Shown: piece by piece, positions 38,174 through 46,280 of the stretch
How positions within the stretch are numbered: position 1 is the stretch's first letter
How the letters are laid out: the number at the start of each line of letters is the position of its first letter
NCBI RefSeq assembly: GCF_030419005.1
Contig: NZ_CP106951.1
Span: 1,116,001 to 1,180,000 of the forward strand
Reading direction: 5' to 3'
Length of the DNA: 64,000 nt
Origin: Eleftheria terrae
GTDB lineage: Bacteria > Pseudomonadota > Gammaproteobacteria > Burkholderiales > Burkholderiaceae_C
Translations under genes and position numbers: made by a program
Notes under the pieces: generated by a model
What the model was told of the DNA's origin: nothing
What the model saw: only the letters and a program-made list of their open reading frames with translations
Database searches by the model: none

Positions 38174-40855
38174 TCAAGCGGCCGAGCCGTTCACCGGCAG
38201 CACCTTGCGGGCCGGCAGGGTGCGGGCCTTCGCGGTGAAGGTCTGATCCCAGCGGGTCCTGTCGTCTGTCTCCAGGCGAGCGAGGTCCGCGCCGTAGAGG
38301 TTGCAGCCACTCAGGTCGGCGCCACGCAGGTCGGCGTGCTGCAGGATGGCCGACATCAGGTTGGCCTGTGCGAAACAGCTCTCAGTCAGCACCGCCTTGG
38401 CAAACAGGGTTTCCTTCAGGCTGGCGCCGACGAACACGGCTCCCGGGCCCTCGCTCTCGCCGAAATCCGCCGCATCAGCGCTTGCGTAGCTGAAGTTGGC
38501 ACCGTGCAGCGGCATGCCGCGCAGATTCGCTCGCTGCAGCCGCGCGCGCACAAAGCTGGCACCTTTCAGCGATGACTGGTGCACGGCCCGCAGGTTGTCG
38601 GCGCGTGCCTCATCAAAGCAGGCGCCGTCGAGCAGGCAGGTGACGAAGTCCGCCTTGGCCAGTGCCGCCTGGCGGAAGCTGGCCCCCGTTGCGTCACACT
38701 CGATGAACGAGGTCCCGTTCAGCAAGGCCGCGTCCAGCCTGGCGCCACCGAGTCGGCAGCGCATCAGCACCGCGTCTTCGAGGCGGGCGCCGCTCAGGTC
38801 GGCGCGCTGTAAGTCGGTGTCGAGCAGCGTGGCCTCCTGCCAGGTACCGAGTTGGAGCACCGCCTCCGCCAGGCAGGCTTCGCCAAGGACCGCATCGGTG
38901 AAATTGCATTTCTGGCCCGCTGCACCGGTCATGTCAGCCTTGCCGAGATTGGCCCCTGCAAAGCTGGTGCCTTCCACACGTGCGCGCGCGAGCTTCGCAT
39001 GGGCGAGCGAAGCGCCATCGAAGCGGGCACCGTCGAGGCACGCCTCGCTGAAATCCGCCCCCTCCAGTTGGGCGCCGCTGAAATCCACACCGGCCAGGTC
39101 CATGCCGCGGAAGTCGGCTGCTTGCAGCCTCAGCCCTGCGAAACTGCGGCCCTGTGCCTTCGCCTGCGCGGCGCCTTCGCGCCAGGCACCGGCGGTGGCT
39201 GCGTCCAGGCGGGCCGGCGCGTCCTGCAGGTGTGCCATGGCGTTGAGCATGGGCTTCACCCGTGTGTCCGCCTGAGCCGCGAGGTTGCGCAACTCGGGGG
39301 TGACGAGGTCACCAGGCCGCACCGCCGCCGGCAGCGCCGCCATGCCCTGGTCCAGGCCGCTCAAGCTGCGAGCAAAGCCCTGCGGGGCTTGCGCCAGGCC
39401 ACTGGCCTGCTGCAGGGCACCCAGCCAGGAACGGTCCTGGCCCGCGGCCTGCAGCGTTCGATGGGCATCAGCAACTGCCGCGGCCTGACGGCTGGACATC
39501 CACTGTCCGATGGCAGAGCCCGGCGCCGTGCTGGGCAATTGCTTGGCAACCGCCATCAAGCCCTTGATATCGCTGGGCAGCGGCGCCAGTGGATCCGGCA
39601 ATCCCAGCTCACGCAGGGTGCGGGCCTGCTCGGCTCGCAACTCCTGCACGGCGGTGTCGCCAAACTTCCCTTTCAACTCGGCCTCAAGGCGTTGCTGGCT
39701 CTGCCGGAGCTTGTCCTGGTGACGTTCCAGTCCGATGCCGGAATCCTTCAGCAGTGTTTCGTAGCGAGCTAGCGCCTCGTTGGGTGCCGCCATGCCTTCA
39801 GGCAACAGGTCTTCATCGTCGAGCATGCGCAGGGCACCGTGCTCGTCGTCCAGGCGCTCGTCAATGGCTTTCAGGTAGTGCTCGCGGGGCTTCGGGCTGT
39901 GCAGCCATTCCGCGCCCACCTGCATCAGCTCCACCTGGTCGGCGAACTCATCCGCCACCGGCATCAGGGCATGCCAGACCAGCGCCATGCGCAGCTGATT
40001 CGGGAACAACCACACCGTGGTGAGCCGAGGCTCGAGAAAACGGGCCGCGCCATTCGACATGCGCTTGTCACGCACCGCAATGACGGGACGGATGCCCGGG
40101 AGCCGACCCGCCAGCCGCGGATGCTCCGGATGCAGGTGCAGCAGTTCCACCGGTTCGTCGCCGACAAACGGCTCGGACTGCCACTGGTCCTCGCTTCCAA
40201 CACAGAAATAGCGCCAGTCGATGTCCCGCGGTGTGCCGGGAAAGTCCTGTTGCAGCCAGGCATCGTCATAGGTGCCATCAAAGCGCTTGCGTTGCGGCGC
40301 CATCGCTCCCAATGCGGCGAACCCGGCCGGCGTGAGCGGGGCGGAGGGCTTTACGCTTGGCTGCGTCGGGTATTCGATATGCGGCAGCGGATGCACCCGG
40401 CCGCTCGGCGTCTCCAGCGGCACATGGCCGAGGCCAAGCGGGTTGAGCTCGAATCCGGGGCCGCCATAAGCATGCTGCCACACCAGGGGCAAGCGCTCGA
40501 AGGGCCGTGGCTCACTGGGCGACGGGCCGATCCACTGCCGCTCGCCGAAGACATGCAACTCCTTGCGCAGTCCACCGACGCGCACACCGACCTTCAGGCC
40601 GGACAAGGGCTGTCCGGCAGGCGCACAGGCGTCGCCGGCCAGCACGAATTCCGCACCCTGCTTCGGCACGGCCACATCGAGTGGCGTATCACCCAGCAGC
40701 GAAGGCACCATCTGCCACAGCTCCTGCTCCGGCAGCAAGGCCGGCTCTGCAGCCAGCGGCACGAAGCCGATCACCGACACGCCCAGCCAGGCCCGCTGCT
40801 GCCGTTCGAAACAGCGATGCAGCACGGAAAGCGATTGTGGCTTGAGGATTTTCAT
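38174..40855 (-). CDS. DUF2169 protein fused to pentapeptide repeats
   Basis: An 893-residue protein. The N-terminal 320 residues match DUF2169 (FERQQRAWLGVSVIGFVPLA, WQHAYGGPGFELNPLGLG, WFC-like FCVGSEDQWQSEPF). Residues about 320-565 are helical with several Gln/Leu-rich segments. From about 570 on, pentapeptide repeats run to near the end (AADFRGMDLAGVDFSGAQLE). DUF2169 proteins serve as adaptors loading effectors onto VgrG/PAAR in other T6SS. Overlaps the preceding gene by 4 bp, so translation is coupled. Confidence 0.88.
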   Translation of the reverse strand: MKILKPQSLSVLHRCFERQQRAWLGVSVIGFVPLAAEPALLPEQELWQMVPSLLGDTPLDVAVPKQGAEFVLAGDACAPAGQPLSGLKVGVRVGGLRKELHVFGERQWIGPSPSEPRPFERLPLVWQHAYGGPGFELNPLGLGHVPLETPSGRVHPLPHIEYPTQPSVKPSAPLTPAGFAALGAMAPQRKRFDGTYDDAWLQQDFPGTPRDIDWRYFCVGSEDQWQSEPFVGDEPVELLHLHPEHPRLAGRLPGIRPVIAVRDKRMSNGAARFLEPRLTTVWLFPNQLRMALVWHALMPVADEFADQVELMQVGAEWLHSPKPREHYLKAIDERLDDEHGALRMLDDEDLLPEGMAAPNEALARYETLLKDSGIGLERHQDKLRQSQQRLEAELKGKFGDTAVQELRAEQARTLRELGLPDPLAPLPSDIKGLMAVAKQLPSTAPGSAIGQWMSSRQAAAVADAHRTLQAAGQDRSWLGALQQASGLAQAPQGFARSLSGLDQGMAALPAAVRPGDLVTPELRNLAAQADTRVKPMLNAMAHLQDAPARLDAATAGAWREGAAQAKAQGRSFAGLRLQAADFRGMDLAGVDFSGAQLEGADFSEACLDGARFDGASLAHAKLARARVEGTSFAGANLGKADMTGAAGQKCNFTDAVLGEACLAEAVLQLGTWQEATLLDTDLQRADLSGARLEDAVLMRCRLGGARLDAALLNGTSFIECDATGASFRQAALAKADFVTCLLDGACFDEARADNLRAVHQSSLKGASFVRARLQRANLRGMPLHGANFSYASADAADFGESEGPGAVFVGASLKETLFAKAVLTESCFAQANLMSAILQHADLRGADLSGCNLYGADLARLETDDRTRWDQTFTAKARTLPARKVLPVNGSAA

Positions 40856-41229
40856 TGCTCGTCAGCCGCGTTCCAGGGCTCGTCGAAGAGGAACTCCTGC
40901 GGATCTGTTGGGTGCACCAGCAGGCGCATCTTGGCGCCCGGCTGGAACAGCGCCGCACCCAGCACCGGAACGACCTTCTCGGCGCGCAGTTCACGGACAG
41001 GCTGGCCGTCCTGCTCCACGCTCATCACCAGGGCGAGCGCAGGCGAATTGCCGGACCAGCCACCCGTTTCCCGCGCTGAAATCACCGTGGCCAGCGCCGG
41101 CCGGCCATGGGCCCGAAGGAAACGCTGCATTCGCTGCTCCTTTCGGATGCCCACGAACAGCCAGCCGACAAACAGGAGGCAGGCCACCAGCGGGACAATG
41201 AAAAAGGGGTTCGTCAGTTCTTCAGACAT
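40852..41229 (-). CDS. One-helix membrane protein, paralogue B
   Basis: A 125-residue protein with one N-terminal helix (PFFIVPLVACLLFVGWLFVG). The soluble part carries RAHGRPALATVISARETGGW and ends in a beta-rich segment with GAALFQPGAKMRLLVHPTDP. It resembles the neighbouring 122-residue protein along its whole length, with conserved HGRPA-ATV-SAR and GAALFQPG-like positions, so the two are tandem paralogues. The soluble fold recalls DUF3592-type beta domains. Function unknown. Its stop overlaps the DUF2169 start. Confidence 0.8.
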   Translation of the reverse strand: MSEELTNPFFIVPLVACLLFVGWLFVGIRKEQRMQRFLRAHGRPALATVISARETGGWSGNSPALALVMSVEQDGQPVRELRAEKVVPVLGAALFQPGAKMRLLVHPTDPQEFLFDEPWNAADEQ

Positions 41230-41317
41230 TCTCGGGTTCCGGATTCAGCGCCCCACCACCCGGCGGCAGTCACTGCACGAAGGAAAGATGTGGCGTCATG
41301 ATGCCGCGACTGCCGGC

Positions 41318-41686
41318 TCAATTGTCGGGTGGTACGTCCCAGGGCTCGTCAAAAACAAACGCGCCAGGGTCCTTTGGATCGATGCGCAAGCGCATCTCGA
41401 CCCCCGGCTGGAACAGGGCTGCCGCCGCGAGCGGAACGATTTTCGTCGCTTGCTGCTGTCGTGCGGGCGCGCCTTCCTCTTGGATGCGCAGCAGCAGCTC
41501 GAGCTCCGGATTGTTGGCCACCCATGAGCCGGTTTGCCTGGCGGACAGCACGGTCGCGACGGCCGGCCGGCCGTGGTTGCGAATCTCGCGTTCGAGCCGC
41601 TCCACTCGCAGCGAGTCGTAGACCACATAGCCGAAGAAGCCGGCCCCTGCCAGCATGGCAACCACCAGCAGCGGACCGACCTTCAT
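41318..41686 (-). CDS. One-helix membrane protein, paralogue A
   Basis: A 122-residue protein with a single helix at residues 4-22 (GPLLVVAMLAGAGFFGYVVY). It continues with HGRPAVATVLSARQTGSWVA, then AAALFQPGVEMRLRIDPKDP and the ending FVFDEPWDVPPDN. It starts in TGATG with the vgrG stop, so its expression is coupled to vgrG. It is a paralogue of the next gene, which ends FLFDEPWNAADEQ. Topology (N-in, C in periplasm) is predicted. I do not recognise a named family beyond a DUF3592-like pattern. Confidence 0.8.
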   Translation of the reverse strand: MKVGPLLVVAMLAGAGFFGYVVYDSLRVERLEREIRNHGRPAVATVLSARQTGSWVANNPELELLLRIQEEGAPARQQQATKIVPLAAAALFQPGVEMRLRIDPKDPGAFVFDEPWDVPPDN

Positions 41687-43934
41687 CAGGACCAGATCGA
41701 CACGACCTTCTTGTACAGGGCAACGCCGCCCTTGCCGATCGCCACGCCGACGTTTTTCATCTCCAGCGCCTTGCTGGCGTTGTTGAGCGCCGCGGTTCGG
41801 GTGGCCACACCGACATGTTCGCCTTTGAAGGTGACCCCGGTCATGGCGAGCCCCTTCGTCTCCAGGCTGACGAGTTTCGCTTCGGTGCTGATGCCGGTGG
41901 CCTTGTTGACCATGCCGTACACCTTCGCGTCATGCAGCACGAACCACGATGACTTCGGCGCCGAGCCGGTCACCGACGCTCCCCCCGTCAGGATCAACTG
42001 CGGACTGTTGATCGTCACGCTCGTATCCGCCTTGAGCAGAATCGTCGTCGGCGTGTTGAACACATGCCCGGCCTGCGCAAAGTGCGTCGCATTGCCCGTG
42101 CTCACCGTCTGCGTGTAGCTGCCGGTGGTCAGCGTCTGCGTGACATCGGCGTTCTTGATGGTTTCCTTCAGCGCGCCAGTGATGTCCTTCTCTTCCCCGC
42201 CCTTCTCGATCGTGACCTTGCGGCCGCTCTTGAGGGTGCGCGTCTCGAAGCCGGTGATGTTCTCGGTGTTGGTGCCGGTCTGCACCTCCATCAGCCGGTT
42301 GCCGGTGGTGACCCGCAGCGTCTCGTCCTTCGTGATCGTGCTCAGGCGCTGGCCCTCGACCGTCAGGGTCTCGTCGTTGTGGATGGTGCTCTTGCGGTCG
42401 TGGCCCACGTCGCGCAGCTCGTCCACCTCGACTTCGGTGCGCAGCTGCCGCTCGGCATGCAGGAAGACCTCTTCCGCGCCCATCTTGTCTTCGAAGCGCA
42501 GCTCGTTGGCCGTGCTCGACGAGCCGCCCAGCGAGGACCGCGTGACGATGCCGCTGCGCGTCTTGTGGTCGGCCAGCGGCCACGGGGGCATGTTCTCGGC
42601 GTTGTAGACGCGGCCGGTCACCATCGGCTGGTCCGGGTCCCCTTCAAGGAAGTCGACGATCACCTCCTGCCCGATGCGCGGGATGGCGATCATGCCGAAG
42701 TTCTTGCCGGCCCAGGGATGCGACACCCGCACCCAGCAGGAGCTGTTCTGGTTCAGCTCGCCCAGGCGGTCCCAGTGGAACTGCACCTTCACGCGGCCGT
42801 ATTCGTCGGTGTAGATCTCGTCGCCCTTGGGGCCGACGACGATGGCCGTCTGCGGCCCCTGCACGGTCGGCTTGGGCGTCAGGCGCTGCGTCCGGAAGCT
42901 CTCGCGGCTGTCCAGCACCGCGAAGTTGCAGCGAAAGCGCGCGCCGGCGGTTTCCTGCGACTCGTGCCGAAGTCCTCGAACTCGATGGTGCTGCGCACCA
43001 CCAGGTACTCGCGGTTCTGGTCGTCGCGCGGCTGGCCGGTGAGCCGGAACACCGATCCCACCGTGATGCCCCGTGCATTGCCGCCGCCTTCGATCAGCTC
43101 GTGGCGGGCCTGCAGCTCCTCGAGCCGCACCTTCACATAGTGGTCGCCATCACCGGCCTGGGTGTATTCGCCCGGGTAGTCGTAGTACTCGCCACCGGCC
43201 TCCGCGTGGCCGCGCTGGCGGCGGGTGGAGACGCGCAGGTCGGCACTCGGCTTGATGAAGTCGAAGTCGTCGCTGACATAGGCACCGGGCTGGATCTCGC
43301 GGGAGAAGTACCACTCGTCCACGTACTCCTGGTCGAGCCGGCCACCGCGATCGTGCGGGATGAACGGAATGGTGCCGTAGTCCCCGAAAGGCGTGTGGGC
43401 GCTCGGACCGTCGGCCAGCACCAGGGTGTGGCCGCCGTCGCGGTGCTCGAAGTAGTAGTAGATGCCCTCCTGCTCCATCAGCCGGCTGACGAAGTTGAAA
43501 TCGGTCTCGCGGTACTGGACGCAGTAGTCCTTCGCGGAGTAGCTGCCGGTCAGGCGGCTCTCGAAGGCGGCGGCCGGGTACTTGTCGAAGATGTCCTTCA
43601 GGATGTCGGGCACCGTCTTGTTCTGGAAGATGCGGCAGTCGCTGGTGCGCGTCAGCAGCCAGAGCCAGGGCCGCGCCGTCAGGCGATAGCGGTGATAGCG
43701 TCCGACGCGGCCACTCAGGCCAAAGCGGGTCACGCAGCCGTCGAAGCAGCGCGGCGCGGCATAGGGCAGCTCCAGCTTGACGGTGACGTTCTTGCCCAGG
43801 ATCTGGTCCGGGTCGAGGTCGTTGCGCTCGGACAGCACTTCGATCTGGAACTCGAACAAGCGCCCCAGTTCCTCGTTCGCGCTGATCGAACGAAACAGCA
43901 GCACGTCCCCCCCGAAAGGCGTGCTGATATCCAT
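41686..43934 (-). pseudogene. vgrG: VgrG spike protein with a single frameshift
   Basis: Two overlapping frames together encode one full VgrG (about 749 residues if repaired). Frame one begins MDISTPFGGDVLLFRSISAN (ATG 43934) and has the gp27-like domain to TIEFEDFG. Frame two picks up at ESQETAGARFRCNFAVLDS and carries the gp5-OB domain (KVQFHWDR, WAGKNFGMIAIPRIGQEV) and the beta-helical needle. The switch is at 42963-42966, where one base is missing; there is no homopolymer. A GTG at 42918 could restart translation. It may be a sequencing error, an inactivating mutation or a split protein. The C-terminal ~130 residues extend beyond the common needle. Confidence 0.85.
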
Positions 43935-44182
43935 GACTCTTTGCATCTTCTCGAAATCCTTCAGTCAGGCACAGGCGCTCGTGTGCGAGCCCGGTGCATT
44001 GTGCGCAAGGCCGCGCCCGGGCTCCATCCCTAACCTGCGTGGCGGGATGACATCTGCCCGCCACATGGCGACAGCCGGGCGACCAAGCGCGATGAGCGGC
44101 ACAGCCGGCAGGCCGGCCGCTGATGATGCAGCGCCGCCAGCCCGGCGTGCTCGATGTCAGCGCCCGCTCGCGTCGCCGGCCA
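43935..44182 (-). promoter_or_regulatory. vgrG upstream gap with GTTAGGG motif
   Basis: A 248-bp gap between the methyltransferase stop and the vgrG start. On the minus strand GGTTAGGGATGG begins at 44035, about 90 bp before ATG 43934. The same core appears in two other T6SS gaps in this window. No clear sigma-70 boxes or terminator stem with T-run was found. Confidence 0.35.
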
Positions 44183-45535
44183 CTATGCCACCTGCGCCGA
44201 CACCACCCAGCCCTGCACCGGCCGGCCGTTTTCGCTGCGCAGCACCTGGCCCGAGAGCGCAGGCGGCTGGAAGCCGGCCGATTCGAGGACCCGGCGCAGA
44301 TAGCCGGCCTCGTGGCTGTAGCGGCCATGCGGGTTGAGGTGGAACCCCTCGCCGCCGATGTCCGCCGGCAGCGACTCGACGGTGAAAACCAGCCAGCCAC
44401 CGGCCCGCAGTGCCCGGCGGGCCGCCAGCGCCACCCCGGCCAGGTCGCCGAAGTAGCACAGCGTGTCGGCCGAGACGATCAGGTCATAGGCGCCGGGCGC
44501 CGCTTCGATGAACGCGGTCAGCTCGGCCTTGCTCAGCTGGTCGTAGACGCCACGCGGCTCGGCCTTGGCCAGCATCTGCGCCGACAGGTCGACCCCCACC
44601 AGCCGGCGCGCATAGGGCGCCAGCAGCGGGCCGCACAGGCCGGTACCGCAACCGGCGTCCAGCACGTCGAGCCGGCGTTGCGGTTCGCCACAGGCGCTGG
44701 CCACCGCGTCGGCAATCAACTGCGGGGCCCGGTAGCTCAGCCGGGCCAACTTGGCGTCGAAGCTGTTGGCGAAGCGGTCGAAGGTGTCCTCGACATAGGC
44801 ATCCGACGCGCGCACCGGTGCCGGCTCCCCGGAACAAGCGGCCAGGTAGTGGGCCGCGACCGGGTTGCCCGGCTCCTCGGCCAGCCACTCGCGGTAGACG
44901 CGGGCGGCCTCCTCCACCCGGCCCAGGGCACAGTAGCCGACGCCGAGCATCATGCGGGCCTCGGGATGGCGCGGCCTGAGCTCGATGGCCTTGATATACA
45001 GCGCCAGCGCGGCTTCGTTGTCGCCGCGGTCGCCCATCAGGTTGCCGAGGTTGTTATAGGCGTCGGCGAAATCGGGGGCGAGCTCGATGGCGCGCCGGTA
45101 AGCCGCCTCGGCCTCGCCGGCCCGTTGCTGGGCACGCCGCAGCACGCCCAGGTTGTTGAGCACCTCGGGCCGCTCGGGCGCCAGCGCCAGGCAGCGCTCG
45201 TAGGCCTCTGCGGCCTCGTTCAGGCGGCCCATCTCGAGCAGGACGTTGCCCGCGTTGTTGTGCCAGTCGGGCACCTTGGCATTGGCCTGCAGCGACCGCT
45301 CGATCAAGCCCCAGGCCGCTTCGCTGCGGCCGCGCTGGTGGTTCAGCACGCCCAGGAAGTGCAACGCGTCGGCCTGACGCGGCGCCAGCCTGAGGACACG
45401 CTGATAGAGGGTTTCCGCTTCGTCGAGCGCGCCCTTGCGATGCAGCTCCACCGCCACCCGCAGGGCGTCGCCGAGCGAGAGGTGGGCGGGGCCTTTGGCG
45501 CTGGCTCGGCGTGACTTGGATGTGGACTTGCTCAT
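44183..45535 (-). CDS. TPR protein with C-terminal methyltransferase domain
   Basis: A 450-residue protein. ATG 45535 (MSKSTSKSRR) is chosen over the open frame to 45637. Five or six TPR units span about residues 20-225 (DALHFLGVLNHQRGRSEAAW, NNLGNLMGDRGDNEAALALY). A SAM-dependent methyltransferase follows from about 270, with LDVLDAGCGTGLCGPLL near 295 and SADTLCYFGDL. The TPR part suggests a protein partner that presents the substrate. It stands between tssH and vgrG on the same strand; any T6SS role is inferred from position only. Confidence 0.87.
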   Translation of the reverse strand: MSKSTSKSRRASAKGPAHLSLGDALRVAVELHRKGALDEAETLYQRVLRLAPRQADALHFLGVLNHQRGRSEAAWGLIERSLQANAKVPDWHNNAGNVLLEMGRLNEAAEAYERCLALAPERPEVLNNLGVLRRAQQRAGEAEAAYRRAIELAPDFADAYNNLGNLMGDRGDNEAALALYIKAIELRPRHPEARMMLGVGYCALGRVEEAARVYREWLAEEPGNPVAAHYLAACSGEPAPVRASDAYVEDTFDRFANSFDAKLARLSYRAPQLIADAVASACGEPQRRLDVLDAGCGTGLCGPLLAPYARRLVGVDLSAQMLAKAEPRGVYDQLSKAELTAFIEAAPGAYDLIVSADTLCYFGDLAGVALAARRALRAGGWLVFTVESLPADIGGEGFHLNPHGRYSHEAGYLRRVLESAGFQPPALSGQVLRSENGRPVQGWVVSAQVA

Positions 45536-45724
45536 GGAAGACCTGGTAGGCCGGTTCGGTCGATCTGCTCGCAGGCATGTCGGGCCTCGTTCCGGCCGCA
45601 GCCGGGCGATGCCGTCTTCCCTCGCAAGGCGAAACAAGCGCCGGCTCGCCTGGCAACCTGCGCTCTTCGGGTCGTCAGCTCTGCATGAACACCTACGGCG
45701 CCGACCGGCTGCGACCTCGACCCG

Positions 45725-46234
45725 TCAGTCGGACAATTGCTCAGCGAAGCTGGCGGCCCGGGCCCGGTAGAACCGAGCCGATGCGGCGTTCCCACGCGCT
45801 TCGAACCGCGCGGCCGCCTGCTTCGCTGCCTTCTCGGCCTCCTCAAAGGCCCGGATCATGAGACCGCGGTCATCCGTCGGCACCAGGCTACCGTGCCGGA
45901 ACTCGCCAGGCCCCAGGCCGCCCTCGGCCTCCATCACGCCGAACCGGGGCTCGCCTGCCTCGATTCGGCCGAAGAAGAACTGCGTCGGCCCGGCCTGGCC
46001 GTAGGCCCGCAGCACCCCGCTGCCTGTGGCACGCCCGTGGGCGCAGGGTCCTTCCCACTGCACCGCGAAGGCCTCCCAGCCTTTCAACGCAGCGAACCGG
46101 CAATTGGCCGGCCCCTGCAGGACCCGCTCCACGGTCGGTGGATCGACATCCGCGGCCTGCACGGCTGCCGGCCGTCCGGCAGCCATCAGAGCCAGGGCGA
46201 GCAGGCCAAGCGCGACGTGCCGAGAGCCGGTCAT
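45725..46234 (-). CDS. Secreted hypothetical protein with MORN-like motif
   Basis: A 169-residue protein. ATG 46234 starts a Sec signal peptide (MTGSRHVALGLLALALMAAG, cleavage near VQAADV). One stretch, WEGPCAHGRATGSGVLRAYG, looks like a MORN repeat, and the C-terminal 60 residues are an Ala-rich helix (FEEAEKAAKQAAARFEARGN). No family is recognised. It lies 46 bp after tssH. It could be a periplasmic accessory protein of the secretion system; the evidence is location only. Confidence 0.7.
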   Translation of the reverse strand: MTGSRHVALGLLALALMAAGRPAAVQAADVDPPTVERVLQGPANCRFAALKGWEAFAVQWEGPCAHGRATGSGVLRAYGQAGPTQFFFGRIEAGEPRFGVMEAEGGLGPGEFRHGSLVPTDDRGLMIRAFEEAEKAAKQAAARFEARGNAASARFYRARAASFAEQLSD

Positions 46235-46280
46235 CGCGAAGAAGCCGCCATGCTGTTGTCTCCGTTGGGGCACCGCCACT

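Noticed and set aside
39000..40800. Toxin domain hidden in the DUF2169 fusion protein
   Set aside because: The region after DUF2169 is helical and then pentapeptide repeats; no catalytic motif of a known nuclease, deaminase or lipase was seen.
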